Origin: Pseudomonas sp. A34-9
GTDB taxonomy: Bacteria > Pseudomonadota > Gammaproteobacteria > Pseudomonadales > Pseudomonadaceae
NCBI RefSeq assembly: GCF_029543085.1
Contig: NZ_CP119967.1
Coordinates: 5,048,501 to 5,112,500 of the forward strand
Reading direction: 5' to 3'
DNA: 64,000 bases
The notes under the pieces were generated by a model that had not been told where the DNA came from, did not search any database, and saw only the letters and a program-made list of their open reading frames with translations. Below are positions 54,033 through 62,759 of this stretch, piece by piece (the first letter of the stretch is position 1; every line of letters starts with the position of its first letter). Position numbers and translations under genes: made by a program.

Positions 54033-54788
54033 TCAAGTCAACTCGGCAACCTGCTGCTTGCCATAACGCTTCTGCGCATACGAAGCCCCGACAATCATCA
54101 CCAGCAGAATCCCCGCCAGCACCGCCGACGAACCGACGGTGCCGAAGTCCAGCCCGCCCTTCTCATGGGATTTGGTCATCAAGTCACCCAGGGTCGCGCC
54201 GAACGGCCGGGTCAGCACGAACGCCACCCAGAACAACAGCACCGTGGAAATCTTCGTGAAGTACTTCAGCAGTACGACTGCCGCGATGGTCGAGCCGATC
54301 AACAGCGCGCCACCGGCAAAACCCAGCCCTGAATCGTCGGCAAGATAATCACCGAGTGCCGTGCCGAGGGTGTTGGAAAACAGAATTGCCATCCAGTAGA
54401 ACATCTCGCCACGGAAGGTCTGCACCTTGCTGACGTTGAGCGAATCACCGCTCAGGCGCCACGCAGCGAAGATCGCCAGCAGAATCGCAATCAGGATCAT
54501 CGAGCCGGTGGCGTAACCCAGTCCGAGGGTGCGGTCCATAAAGTCCGACATGGTCGTGCCGGCGGTGCTGGTCGACAGGATCACCAGCCAGTACAGCAAT
54601 GGCTTGTAAGTCTTGGCCATCAACTGCGTGATCAGCGTCAGGACGAAGACGCTGATCAAAATCAGCGAACTCATGGCATAGCCGACGTCGAGGGTCATCG
54701 ACAGCAAATCCCCCGCGGTTTCCCCCAGGGTCGTCGCGCAGATTTTCATGATCCAGAAGGCCAGGGTGATTTGAGGAAGTTTGTTCAT
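54033..54788 (-). CDS. COG4705 uncharacterised multi-TM membrane protein
   Basis: 251 residues, about eight TM helices, built from four copies of a helix pair. Each copy carries a T/S-LG-x-T-x-GD motif: TTLGETAGDLLS, STAGTTMSDFMD, NTLGTALGDYLA, RPFGATLGDLMT, the first three followed by G-[YF]-A. The repeat suggests internal duplication of a transporter-like unit. ATG 54788 (MNKLPQITLAFW) is the likely start; longer forms to 54878 add a non-hydrophobic leader. Substrate unknown. Confidence 0.8.
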   Translation of the reverse strand: MNKLPQITLAFWIMKICATTLGETAGDLLSMTLDVGYAMSSLILISVFVLTLITQLMAKTYKPLLYWLVILSTSTAGTTMSDFMDRTLGLGYATGSMILIAILLAIFAAWRLSGDSLNVSKVQTFRGEMFYWMAILFSNTLGTALGDYLADDSGLGFAGGALLIGSTIAAVVLLKYFTKISTVLLFWVAFVLTRPFGATLGDLMTKSHEKGGLDFGTVGSSAVLAGILLVMIVGASYAQKRYGKQQVAELT

Positions 54789-55130
54789 CGCAGGGAACGC
54801 TCCAGTGTGTGACGGCCGGTTCTTGGTTTTCTGGCCGTGGGCAGACTGGCGTTGCAACGGTGAAAAAGCGGTCGGCAAAGTATGAAAAATCTGTCACGCC
54901 GCAAAAAACAGCGATTAATCGCTAATTAATGCGGCCCCTGCATTCTGCAATCACCTGATCGATGACCTGCGCGACGCTCGCTCCCACGACGAAAGCGAAT
55001 TGAATGCGCCGCCCTTAATATCAAGTTAATCGATTGTTTTTAGCATCATTTTGCGCTTTTTAATCAATTTAGTTGGCGTAGCATTAAACCCATGCAAGAC
55101 ACACCCGCCAATGAATCCGGAGTAACGAAC
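54789..55130. other. Gap: divergent upstream regions, AT-rich right half
   Basis: No gene is supported. 55010-55090 is markedly AT-rich (TTTTTAGCATCATTTTGCGC, AATCAATTTAGT) compared with the window and probably contains the promoter of the small repeat peptide. Such AT tracts are typical MvaT/H-NS binding DNA. No clear -35/-10 pair with good spacing was found. Confidence 0.5.
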
Positions 55131-55406
55131 ATGAAAACCCGACTGATCCTCGCCCTGACCCTGTCCGTACTGGCTGCCAACACTTTCGCTGCCGATGGCT
55201 CGGACAAAACCAAATCCGCTGACTTCATCAACGGTGCCAGCGCCGCCATCGAAACCAGCCACACCGGTACTTATGCCGCTGACGGTTTTGATAAAACCAA
55301 TATCGGTAAAGCTGTGGCTGCCGATGGTTTCGATAAAACCAACCTGGGTAAAACCGTCGCGGCTGACGGCTTCGATAAAACCGGTACTGCCGCTGCCATC
55401 AGCTAA
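55131..55406 (+). CDS. Small exported protein with AADGFDKT repeats
   Basis: 91 residues. A Sec signal peptide MKTRLILALTLSVLAANTFA ends at residue 20. The mature part of about 71 residues carries ADGSDKT (21-27) and three AADGFDKT units at 49-56, 63-70 and 77-84, the last three spaced every 14 residues. ATG 55131 follows GGAGTAACGAAC. Monocistronic with a downstream hairpin. I do not recognise a family. The Asp-rich repeats could bind metal ions; that is a guess. Confidence 0.75.
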   Translation: MKTRLILALTLSVLAANTFAADGSDKTKSADFINGASAAIETSHTGTYAADGFDKTNIGKAVAADGFDKTNLGKTVAADGFDKTGTAAAIS

Positions 55407-55425
55407 GTATCAGCAGTCCTCACAC

Positions 55426-55452
55426 AGCCCGGCCTTGGCCGGGCTTGGTTAT
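55426..55452 (+). terminator. Terminator of the repeat-peptide gene
   Basis: AGCCCGGCC (55426-55434) pairs with GGCCGGGCT (55437-55445), followed by TGGTTATTT. The T-run is weak. Confidence 0.55.
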
Positions 55453-55491
55453 TTCTGGGGGATGACAATTTCTGAATTCCACACAAATCCT

Positions 55492-55594
55492 CGTAGGAGC
55501 TGCCGAAGGCTCGGGCCGCGATCGGACGATCTTTTGATTTTGCTTTAAGGATCAAGATCAAAAGATCGCAGCCTTCGGCAGCTCCTACACGGGG
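55492..55594. repeat. REP inverted pair
   Basis: CGTAGGAGCTGCCGAAGGCT faces AGATCGCAGCCTTCGGCAGC across about 55 bp, in front of the flavin reductase gene. Confidence 0.75.
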
Positions 55595-55674
55595 ATCCTC
55601 GTCTGGCTGGAAATATGCCGGGCGTCCTTGCACTATGGCTGCATCCGAACCGCAGCCTCAGGAATTCACCCACC

Positions 55675-56304
55675 ATGCCCGATGACATCCATTTCTACGA
55701 ACCGGCCAACGGCCACGGTCTGCCCCACGATCCGTTCAACGCCATCGTCGGTCCACGGCCCATCGGCTGGATTTCTTCGCAGGATGCCAATGGTCAGCTC
55801 AACCTGGCGCCGTACAGCTTCTTCAACGCCTTCAACTACATTCCGCCGATCATTGGTTTTTCCAGCGTCGGGCGCAAAGACAGCCTGAACAATATCGAAC
55901 AGACCGGCGAATTCGCCTGGAACCTCGCCACCCGCCCGCTGGCCGAGCAGATGAACCAGAGCTGCGCGATGGTCGCGCCTGAGGTCAACGAATTTGAATT
56001 GGCGGGATTGACGACGGCCGCGTCAAAAGTGATTTCGGTGCCACGGGTGGCCGAAAGCCCGGTGTCCTTCGAATGCAAGGTCACCCAGATCATTCAATTG
56101 CAGCGCGCTGATGGCGAGACGGTGCCGAGCTGGCTTATCCTCGGCGAAGTGGTCGCCGTGCATATCGCCAAGTGGCTGTTGAAGGACGGCATCTACGACA
56201 CCGCCGCGGCAGAACCGATTCTGCGCGGCGGCGGGCCGGCGGATTACTTCCAGCTGGGGCCTGAGGCCCTGTTCAAGATGTGGCGTCCGGGCGCAACCAG
56301 GTAA
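55675..56304 (+). CDS. Flavin reductase-like domain protein (FMN-binding split barrel)
   Basis: 209 residues. The split-barrel signature NAIVGPRPIGWISSQDANG, with NLAPYSFFNAFNYIPP, identifies the flavin reductase-like (DIM6/NTAB) family, which reduces FMN with NAD(P)H or holds FMN for a partner. The C-terminal PILRGGGPADYFQ block is typical of the subgroup. ATG 55675 has AGGAA 8-10 nt upstream. No oxygenase partner next to it; a small ABM-type monooxygenase-like gene lies about 300 bp away on the other strand. Confidence 0.85.
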   Translation: MPDDIHFYEPANGHGLPHDPFNAIVGPRPIGWISSQDANGQLNLAPYSFFNAFNYIPPIIGFSSVGRKDSLNNIEQTGEFAWNLATRPLAEQMNQSCAMVAPEVNEFELAGLTTAASKVISVPRVAESPVSFECKVTQIIQLQRADGETVPSWLILGEVVAVHIAKWLLKDGIYDTAAAEPILRGGGPADYFQLGPEALFKMWRPGATR

Positions 56305-56308
56305 CGCG

Positions 56309-56551
56309 TTACCAGATCAACTCGGCGTCGTCAGTGACGCCCTTGAGGTTATCCAGTTCATTGATAGCGGCCTCGTCGGCGGCGATGGCGCCGGGGAAGA
56401 CCTGATCATTGAGCAGTTTGTGAAAGCGTGGTGCGCCGCCATCGACCAGGGCCTTGACCGCGATTGCCGCGTGATAGCCCTTGTTGCCGCCCAACTCGAC
56501 GGGGACGACTGCGGAAACTGCTTCGAAGTGTTCGAACTCTTTACGTGCCAT
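56309..56551 (-). CDS. Small conserved-type hypothetical protein
   Basis: About 80 residues from ATG 56551 (MARKEFEHFE); an ATG 9 nt upstream (56560) is also possible. It is mixed alpha/beta, with no TM or signal peptide (VPVELGGNKGYHAAIAVKAL). It ends 4 bp from the convergent flavin reductase stop. Function unknown. Confidence 0.6.
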   Translation of the reverse strand: MARKEFEHFEAVSAVVPVELGGNKGYHAAIAVKALVDGGAPRFHKLLNDQVFPGAIAADEAAINELDNLKGVTDDAELIW

Positions 56552-56595
56552 GTCACACATCCCGGCTCAGACAAATTAAGCCGGACATTAAACCC

Positions 56596-56949
56596 TCAAC
56601 CGACGAGTTTGTGTACCGGCGCCGGGCATTGACCGATGGCTTGCGCCGCCGACACGTCCTTGAAGGTGTGGAAGTCGAGGCTGTTGACCACCAGTTCCTG
56701 CACCAGCTCGGCGAAGATTTCCATCGACGGGCTGTTGAAATAGTTGGTCATCATTTGCTGGCTGCTCCAGAACCCGCAGACCAGCCACAGCTCGGGATCA
56801 CACTGCGAATGCTGCAAGGCAAAGCTCAGGCAACCGGGGGCGGCGCGGGACGGCTCGATCAACGCGCTCAGGCGTACACCGAGCTCCGCCGAACGCCCGG
56901 CGCGCGCTCGAACGAAGGCCATATGACTGACGGGAATCTGCTTGGACAT
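56596..56949 (-). CDS. Antibiotic biosynthesis monooxygenase (ABM) domain protein
   Basis: 117 residues, a single ferredoxin-like ABM fold. HMAFVRARAGRSAELGVRL, PGCLSFALQHSQCDPELW and the C-terminal ELVQELVVNSLDFHTF strand are typical. ATG 56949 has GGAGGG 6 nt upstream; a TTG at 56955 is less likely. Members oxidise phenolics or degrade haem, or only bind small molecules. It lies 44 bp upstream of the small hypothetical gene on the same strand and is probably co-transcribed with it. Confidence 0.8.
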   Translation of the reverse strand: MSKQIPVSHMAFVRARAGRSAELGVRLSALIEPSRAAPGCLSFALQHSQCDPELWLVCGFWSSQQMMTNYFNSPSMEIFAELVQELVVNSLDFHTFKDVSAAQAIGQCPAPVHKLVG

Positions 56950-57104
56950 GTTCAACCCTCCCAGGGAGTCGCGTGGCAGCCGGGGGACGGGCTGCGACAG
57001 GATCCAAGATTAAGGGCCGCGCGCCGGCCGCCGTTAGTCGATTCCTGCCGCCGCGTTGCACAATCCTGCGAGACTTGCCTGAAGCTGAGTTCACACACAT
57101 CCCA

Positions 57105-57185
57105 TGCAGGAGCTGCTGAAGGCTGCGATCTTTTGACCTTAAAGACAAAAATCAAAAGATCGCAGCCTTCGGCAGCTCCTACAGG
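57105..57185. repeat. REP inverted pair
   Basis: TGCAGGAGCTGCTGAAGGCT and AGATCGCAGCCTTCGGCAGC face each other between the ABM gene and the divergent AraC gene. The rest of the 369-bp gap shows no other feature I can name. Confidence 0.8.
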
Positions 57186-57318
57186 TGGGCGTCGCGTCGA
57201 TGTTGAGCAATAGCGCGGTGCAGAATCAGGCAAGCATTTCGCAGGATGTGTCTACCGCTCTCGCTTGCACAAACATATGCTCTGCTCCATTCCACCTCCC
57301 CTGCCGAGGATGCCGTGC

Positions 57319-58248
57319 ATGACGTCATTCGATCGTTTTCAAACTCCGCCCGACGCCGACATGGAAAAGCAGCGTGCGGAACTGGCGGCGATCATCCGCC
57401 GCAACACCACCGACGATGGCAGCTACGAGACCGCCATCGGCTCGCTGTTCATGTCGCGTCACACCCAATCCCACGACTTTGCCCCGGTGCTCGCGCAACC
57501 GGCGCTGTGCATCATGGCGCAGGGACGCAAAGAGGTGCGACTGGCCGATGAGTACTTCAATTACGACCCGCTGAATTATCTGGTGGTGTCGGTTTCGATG
57601 CCGCTGAGCGGGCGGGTGGTCAATGTGTCACCGGAGGAGCCGATCCTCGCCGTACGCCTGGACATCGACCCGGCGGAAATCACTGCACTGATCGCCGACG
57701 CCGGCCCCATGGGCGTGCCGACCCGGCCGACCGGACGGGGTTTGTATGTCGAGCAGATCGACAGTTCGATGCTCGATGCGGTGCTGCGTCTGGCCCGATT
57801 ACTCGATACGCCGAAAGACATCGCCATGCTCGCACCGCTGATTCGCCGCGAGATTCTTTATCGCCTGCTGCGCAGCCCGCAGGGGCATCGCTTGTATGAG
57901 ATCGCGATTGCCAACAGTCAGAGCCACCGCATCAGCCAGGCGATCAAATGGCTCAACGGCAACTTTGAACAGCCGCTGCGCATTGATGATCTGGCCAAGG
58001 AAGTGAATCTCAGCGTGTCGACCCTGCATCACCGCTTCAAGGCGATGACGGCGATGAGTCCGCTGCAGTATCAGAAGCAATTGCGCCTGCAAGAGGCGCG
58101 GCGTTTGATGCTGGCCGAAGGGCTGGAAGCGTCGGCGGCGGGGTATCGCGTGGGGTATGAAAGTCCGTCGCAGTTCAGCCGCGAGTACAGCCGCTTGTTT
58201 GGTGCGCCACCGCTGCGGGATCTGGCGCGGTTGCGGTTATCGGTGTGA
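57319..58248 (+). CDS. AraC-family transcriptional regulator
   Basis: 309 residues. The N terminus is the AraC_N (cupin-like) domain (SLFMSRHTQSHDFAPVLAQP; ALCIMAQGRKEV). The C-terminal pair of HTH motifs begins near QAIKWLNGNFEQPLRIDDLA, with LSVSTLHHRFKAMTAMSPLQYQ and AAGYRVGYESPSQFSREYSR. ATG 57319 has GAGG upstream; an earlier start at 57265 is less likely. Target unknown; no operon partner. Confidence 0.88.
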   Translation: MTSFDRFQTPPDADMEKQRAELAAIIRRNTTDDGSYETAIGSLFMSRHTQSHDFAPVLAQPALCIMAQGRKEVRLADEYFNYDPLNYLVVSVSMPLSGRVVNVSPEEPILAVRLDIDPAEITALIADAGPMGVPTRPTGRGLYVEQIDSSMLDAVLRLARLLDTPKDIAMLAPLIRREILYRLLRSPQGHRLYEIAIANSQSHRISQAIKWLNGNFEQPLRIDDLAKEVNLSVSTLHHRFKAMTAMSPLQYQKQLRLQEARRLMLAEGLEASAAGYRVGYESPSQFSREYSRLFGAPPLRDLARLRLSV

Positions 58249-58258
58249 CCGTCAAGAG

Positions 58259-58436
58259 CCCCTCACCCTAACCCTCTCCCGGAGGGAGAGGGGACTGATT
58301 GGGGGATGTTCAAGAAGTACACCGACCTGAAAGTGTTCTGCCGAATCCATAATCGACTGGATTTTTCAGGTCGATGGATAGCGCCAGACACTTCGGTCGG
58401 CTCCCTCTCCCGGAGGGAGAGGGCTGGGGTGAGGGG
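58259..58436. repeat. MITE-like dispersed element, copy 4
   Basis: The ends CCCCTCACCCTAACCCTCTC and GAGAGGGCTGGGGTGAGGGG are inverted, with a shortened interior containing ACCGACCTGAAAGTGTTC. It fills most of the gap between the AraC gene and the convergent ABC ATPase gene. Confidence 0.75.
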
Positions 58437-58458
58437 CGATTCGGAGTCAGACCTCGCT

Positions 58459-59514
58459 CTAAGCCCCCAACACCCGACACGCCTCCACCGGCAACGTCAC
58501 CGACACCGGATGCCCTATCCCCAATCCAATTCCCTGACACGGCGTACTCAACGCCGTAAACGTCACCCCGGAACACTCCACCGTCGTCTCGATGGTCGCG
58601 CCGATATCACGCACAAACGTCACTTTGCCAAGTAATCGATTCCCCGCCGTCGCTTGCGGCGCGGACAGTTGCAGGTCTTCCGGACGAATCAGCATCTTCA
58701 CTTTCTGCCCCACGACAATGCTGCTGCAGATCGGCACTTGCAGCGCATCGCCGCCCGGCAGGCTGACCTTGCCGTCGCCCAGCGCCGTGGCCGGAAAAAT
58801 ATTGCCCGAGCCGATGAAGTCCGCGACGAATTCGTTGGCCGGATGCCGGTAGATCTCGATCGGCGTACCGACCTGCTGCACCTTGTGCTCGCCCAGCACG
58901 ACGACGATATCGGCCATGGTCATCGCTTCGCGCTGGTCGTGAGTGACCATGATCGTGGTGATGTTCAGGCGCTGTTGCAGTTGACGGATTTCCACCTGCA
59001 TCGATTCGCGCAACTTCGCATCGAGCGCCGACAGCGGCTCATCAAGCAGAAGGATTTTCGGGTGCGAGGCAATCGCCCGAGCAATCGCCACGCGTTGGCG
59101 CTGACCACCGGAGAGCTTCGCCACCGGACGGTCGATCATCGCCTGCAACTGGATCAGCTCCAGCAACTCGACCACCCGCGCCTGCTGCTCGGCCTTGCTG
59201 ACGCCGCGCAGTTTCAGCGGGTAGGCGATGTTCTCACCGACGGTCATGTGCGGGAACAGCGCCAGCGACTGAAAGACCATGCCGAAGTTGCGCAGGTGCG
59301 CCGGGGTCTGGCCGATGTCCTCGCCATCCAGACGAATCTCACCACCAGTGAGGGTTTCCAGCCCGGCGATCATCCGCAACAAGGTGGTTTTGCCGCAGCC
59401 CGAAGGGCCGAGGAAACACACCAGTTTGCCCTCCGGCAAATGCAGGTTGACGTCCTGTACCGCACAAGCCGAGCCGTAGAATTTCTCGACGTTTTCCAGA
59501 ATCAGACCAGTCAT
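58459..59514 (-). CDS. ABC transporter ATP-binding protein (polyamine/PotA-like)
   Basis: 351 residues. Walker A GPSGCGKTT, signature LSGGQRQRVAIARAI, Walker B ILLLDEPLSALD and the H-loop TMVTHD-like TIMVTHDQREA are intact, followed by the TOBE regulatory domain (GQKVKMLIRPEDLQL). ATG 59514 has GAGGTG 6 nt upstream. It powers the importer formed by the two permeases upstream in the operon. The PotA/CysA-like family is clear; the substrate is inferred from the PotD-type binding protein. Confidence 0.92.
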   Translation of the reverse strand: MTGLILENVEKFYGSACAVQDVNLHLPEGKLVCFLGPSGCGKTTLLRMIAGLETLTGGEIRLDGEDIGQTPAHLRNFGMVFQSLALFPHMTVGENIAYPLKLRGVSKAEQQARVVELLELIQLQAMIDRPVAKLSGGQRQRVAIARAIASHPKILLLDEPLSALDAKLRESMQVEIRQLQQRLNITTIMVTHDQREAMTMADIVVVLGEHKVQQVGTPIEIYRHPANEFVADFIGSGNIFPATALGDGKVSLPGGDALQVPICSSIVVGQKVKMLIRPEDLQLSAPQATAGNRLLGKVTFVRDIGATIETTVECSGVTFTALSTPCQGIGLGIGHPVSVTLPVEACRVLGA

Positions 59515-59527
59515 GTTGCACCTCAAA

Positions 59528-60376
59528 TCAAAAGGAAACGCCGCCCTCGCCCACCAGCTTCTCCAGCGCCCAGATCAGGACGAAGTCGATCAGCACGATC
59601 AGCACGGCAAACGAGAACACGGTAGGGTCGAGCGATGACACGGTGCGGCTGTACATCCAGATCGGCACGGTCATGACGTCGATGGTGTAGAGGAAATAGG
59701 TCACGGTGAATTCGTTGAACGAGACGATGAACGCCAGCAGCATGCCCGCCAGAATCCCCGACTTCATCAACGGCACCACCACATCGACAATCGCGCGCAG
59801 CGGCGAGGCGCCGAGCATGCGCGCGGCTTCTTCGACTTCACTGCCGATGGAGAGCATCGCCGCGGTGCAGTTCTTCACCACGAACGGCAAGGCCAGAATC
59901 ACGTGGGCGATCACCAGTCGCGACGTGGTCATGTGGAACGGCAGACTGTCGAACACCAACAACAACGCCAGGCCCAACACCACCATCGGAAACACCAGCG
60001 GCAGCGACATCAGCTGCAGCGCCACGGCTTTGCCACGGAACTCGCACCGGGTCAGCGCGTAAGCAGCGGGCACTGCGATCAGCGTGGCGAAGATCATCGT
60101 CAGGCACGACACCAGCAGACTGGTGGCCATCGCCTGACCGAGGCTCAGCACGTCGCTGGCATCCGGCGAAACAAACGTGTGCCAGGCCGCTTTGTACCAT
60201 TGCAGGCTGTATCTGCTCGGCGGGAAGTCGAGGTTCGACGCACCGCTGAACGACATGACGATCATCGTCAGGATCGGCAACACCGCCAGCAGCAGAATGA
60301 ACCCGGAGAGGATGCCGGCGAATTTGCCGGTGTCGCCGGGCAGCAGCGCCATGCGCTTGTTGATCAGGGCACTCAT
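59528..60376 (-). CDS. ABC transporter permease 2 (PotC-like)
   Basis: 282 residues, six TM helices. The EAA loop sits at EEAARMLGASPLRAIVDVVVP, a PotC/PotI-type sequence. ATG 60376 overlaps the stop of the upstream permease (ATGA), so the two permeases are translationally coupled. Forms the membrane channel with permease 1. Confidence 0.92.
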   Translation of the reverse strand: MSALINKRMALLPGDTGKFAGILSGFILLLAVLPILTMIVMSFSGASNLDFPPSRYSLQWYKAAWHTFVSPDASDVLSLGQAMATSLLVSCLTMIFATLIAVPAAYALTRCEFRGKAVALQLMSLPLVFPMVVLGLALLLVFDSLPFHMTTSRLVIAHVILALPFVVKNCTAAMLSIGSEVEEAARMLGASPLRAIVDVVVPLMKSGILAGMLLAFIVSFNEFTVTYFLYTIDVMTVPIWMYSRTVSSLDPTVFSFAVLIVLIDFVLIWALEKLVGEGGVSF

Positions 60377-61281
60377 TGCGAAGCCTCCAGCAGCCGCCGA
60401 CGACGACCCGTGATGTATTCGGACAAGGTCATGATTGCCAGTGTGGTGACAATCAGTACGACACCGGCAGCGGACGCGGCAGGCCAGTTCATCAGCGGCG
60501 CGATCTGGTCATGCACCATCACCGCGAGCATCGGCACGCGACGGCCACCGAGCAGCAACGGCACCACGAAGCTGCTGGCGTTGTAGGCAAACACCAGCGT
60601 TGCGCCGGTGATGATCCCCGGCAAACTCATCGGCAACACCACTTGGCGGAACACCTGAAAACGGCTGGCGCCGAGGGTCGCGGCCGCTTCCTCATAGGTG
60701 CGGGCAACCCCGCGCATGGCACTGGCAATCGGCAGCACGGCCAGCGGAAACGCGGTTTGCACCAGGCCCATCAACACGCCGTTCTGGTTGTACAGCAACA
60801 TGATCGGGCGCTTGATCAGGCCGAGGGCCATCAGCGCCTGATTGAGCATCCCGGCGGGGCCGAGAATCACCAGCCAGCCGTAGCTTTGCAGCAACAGGTT
60901 GACCAGCAATGGCAGCAGCACCGCAGCGAGGAAGATCCGTCGCAGGAACGGCGAGGTCAGCCGCGACATGGTGTACGCCACCGGGATCGCCAGCACCACG
61001 GCAATCACCGCGCTGATCAGCGCCAGACGCAAGGTCAGCAGCAAGGATTTCAGGTAATAGGGTTCGAGCAACTGGGCGTAACTGGCCAGGCTGAAACCTG
61101 TCCACTCCGCGCCTTTGGTGCCGACGCTCATGCGCAGCACCAGCAGGCTGGCGGCAATCAGCACGCCGAGAAACAGCATCGACGGCGTGAGGAAAAGCCA
61201 CGCCCGCGCGGTCGGTGAAACAGCGCGCGTCGGGCGCACGGCAGCGGCGCCGACCGGTTGGGTCAGGGATTGATGTTCCAT
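60373..61281 (-). CDS. ABC transporter permease 1 (PotB-like)
   Basis: 302 residues with a cytoplasmic N-terminal extension, then six TM helices (LFLTPSMLFLGVLIAASLLV first). The EAA loop is YEEAAATLGASRFQVFRQVVLP. It pairs with permease 2. A 156-bp gap containing a REP pair separates it from the binding-protein gene upstream. Confidence 0.92.
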   Translation of the reverse strand: MEHQSLTQPVGAAAVRPTRAVSPTARAWLFLTPSMLFLGVLIAASLLVLRMSVGTKGAEWTGFSLASYAQLLEPYYLKSLLLTLRLALISAVIAVVLAIPVAYTMSRLTSPFLRRIFLAAVLLPLLVNLLLQSYGWLVILGPAGMLNQALMALGLIKRPIMLLYNQNGVLMGLVQTAFPLAVLPIASAMRGVARTYEEAAATLGASRFQVFRQVVLPMSLPGIITGATLVFAYNASSFVVPLLLGGRRVPMLAVMVHDQIAPLMNWPAASAAGVVLIVTTLAIMTLSEYITGRRRRLLEASQ

Positions 61282-61320
61282 AGCAATGATCTCGTCAATG
61301 GAAAGCCAAACAACACATCC

Positions 61321-61425
61321 CTGTAGGAGCTGCCGAAGGCTGCGATCTTGTGATCTTGCTGTTGATCCTCATCTGCTCAGAGAAGATCAAAGGCAAAAGA
61401 TCGCAGCCTTCGGCAGCTCCTACAG
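61321..61425. repeat. REP inverted pair between binding-protein and permease genes
   Basis: CTGTAGGAGCTGCCGAAGGC faces AGATCGCAGCCTTCGGCAGC across about 50 bp. The position, after the solute-binding gene and before the permeases, matches well-known REP sites that raise binding-protein mRNA relative to the permeases. Confidence 0.8.
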
Positions 61426-61437
61426 GGGGACTTCGGG

Positions 61438-62541
61438 TCAGGAAGAAAATATTTCCGTATAGCGACGAATCCATTGGTCATGCACGGTGGCCAGGAAGGC
61501 GTTGTCGTGCATGATCGCCTTCTCGGCAATCTGCTCCGGGGTGAGGATGTATGGGCTCTTGCGCGCTTCGGCGGAGATGATCGCCTTGGCGTTGACCGGG
61601 CCGTTGAAGATGTCTTCGGCCATCTTGCCCTGCACCAGCGGGTCGAGGGAGTGGTCGATAAACGCGTAGGCGAGATCGCTATCGCCCGGACGATTCTTCG
61701 GCATCACCGAGAGCATCAGGTCGGTGTAGAAGCCTTCCTTCATGCCAAACGTAGCGCCGAGGCCGTAGTTCGGATCGCGAATCTGCTTGGGGAAAAATGC
61801 CGGCGCGTACAAGCCGCCCATGTCCAGCGAACCGGTGCGGAACAGTTCGGCGATCTGGTTCGGGTTTTCACCCAACGTCACCACACGATCCTTGAGTTCG
61901 GCGAGTTTCTTGAAGCCCGGTTCAATGTTGTGTTCGTCACCGCCGGCGAGTTTCGCGGCGATGATGATCAGGTCCATGGCCTCGGTCCAGTTTGGTGGCG
62001 GCAGGAAAATGTTCGGTGCCAGATCGGCATCCCACAGCGCGGCATAACTGGTCGGCGCTTCTTTCTGGGTGCGGGTGCTGTAGACCAGACTGTTGCACCA
62101 CAACAGGTAACCGATGCCGTGGCCATTGGCGCCGGTGCGATATTTCTCCGGGACGTCGACCAGGTTGGGAATGCGGTTCAGATCGGGTTTTTCCAACAGC
62201 CCGGCGGCGGCCAGACCTTCGGCGCCGACACCCGCCAGGGTGATGATGTCGTACTGCGGACGATCACCGCCGGCCTTGAGTTTGGCGACCATTTCCGAGG
62301 TGCTGCCGGTGCGGTCGGCGATGACCTTGGCGCCAGTCTTGGCTTCGAACGTGGCGGCGATGTTGCGCAGTGCCGCGAGGCCGGTGTCATCCGACCAGGT
62401 CAGTAAACGCAGGGTCTTGCCGGCAAAACGCGTGTCGCTGGCGCTCGCCCGGATGAAGGGCATGCTCATGGCGGCGGCCGCCACCGAGGCGACGCCAACG
62501 GTTTTAATGAATTGACGCCTGTTCAGATCGTGCTCGCCCAT
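61438..62541 (-). CDS. ABC transporter solute-binding protein, Tat-exported (PotD/PotF-like)
   Basis: 367 residues from ATG 62541. The N terminus has a twin-arginine motif (NRRQFIKTVGVASVAAAAMS), so export is probably by Tat rather than Sec. The mature protein has the spermidine/putrescine-type fold (LRLLTWSDDTGLAAL; GYLLWCNSLVYSTRTQ). The polyamine assignment follows from the family; the binding site was not resolved by eye. The upstream aldehyde dehydrogenase is a sensible partner for polyamine or betaine breakdown. Confidence 0.87.
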   Translation of the reverse strand: MGEHDLNRRQFIKTVGVASVAAAAMSMPFIRASASDTRFAGKTLRLLTWSDDTGLAALRNIAATFEAKTGAKVIADRTGSTSEMVAKLKAGGDRPQYDIITLAGVGAEGLAAAGLLEKPDLNRIPNLVDVPEKYRTGANGHGIGYLLWCNSLVYSTRTQKEAPTSYAALWDADLAPNIFLPPPNWTEAMDLIIIAAKLAGGDEHNIEPGFKKLAELKDRVVTLGENPNQIAELFRTGSLDMGGLYAPAFFPKQIRDPNYGLGATFGMKEGFYTDLMLSVMPKNRPGDSDLAYAFIDHSLDPLVQGKMAEDIFNGPVNAKAIISAEARKSPYILTPEQIAEKAIMHDNAFLATVHDQWIRRYTEIFSS

Positions 62542-62714
62542 GACGGACTCCCTTTGTTCTTTTAAGTATGAGGTTGGTCGCAACCGTTGCATCCGCGCGG
62601 CCGGATCCGCGCCAAGCCCCGATTCATAAGGGCTTGAGCGCTGCCGACGGGTTCATCCTGAGGTCGTGCAAAACACCTGACTATCGATAAAAACTCATTG
62701 AAGCCATGACGCCG

Positions 62715-62741
62715 GCGCATGCCTCGTTGCGAGGCATGCGC
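62715..62741. other. Strong hairpin at the 3' end of the aldehyde dehydrogenase gene
   Basis: GCGCATGCCTCG (62715-62726) pairs with CGAGGCATGCGC (62730-62741) around TTG. On the minus strand no T-run follows, so termination is uncertain; on the plus strand CTTTTT follows at 62745-62750. It lies in the 218-bp gap before the binding-protein gene. Confidence 0.45.
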
Positions 62742-62759
62742 TGACCTTTTTCGGGCGTT

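Noticed and set aside
57319..58248. AraC regulator as controller of the Tc operators
   Set aside because: It lies 8 kb away from the nearest Tc gene and has no such site near it; nothing links it to the Tc units.
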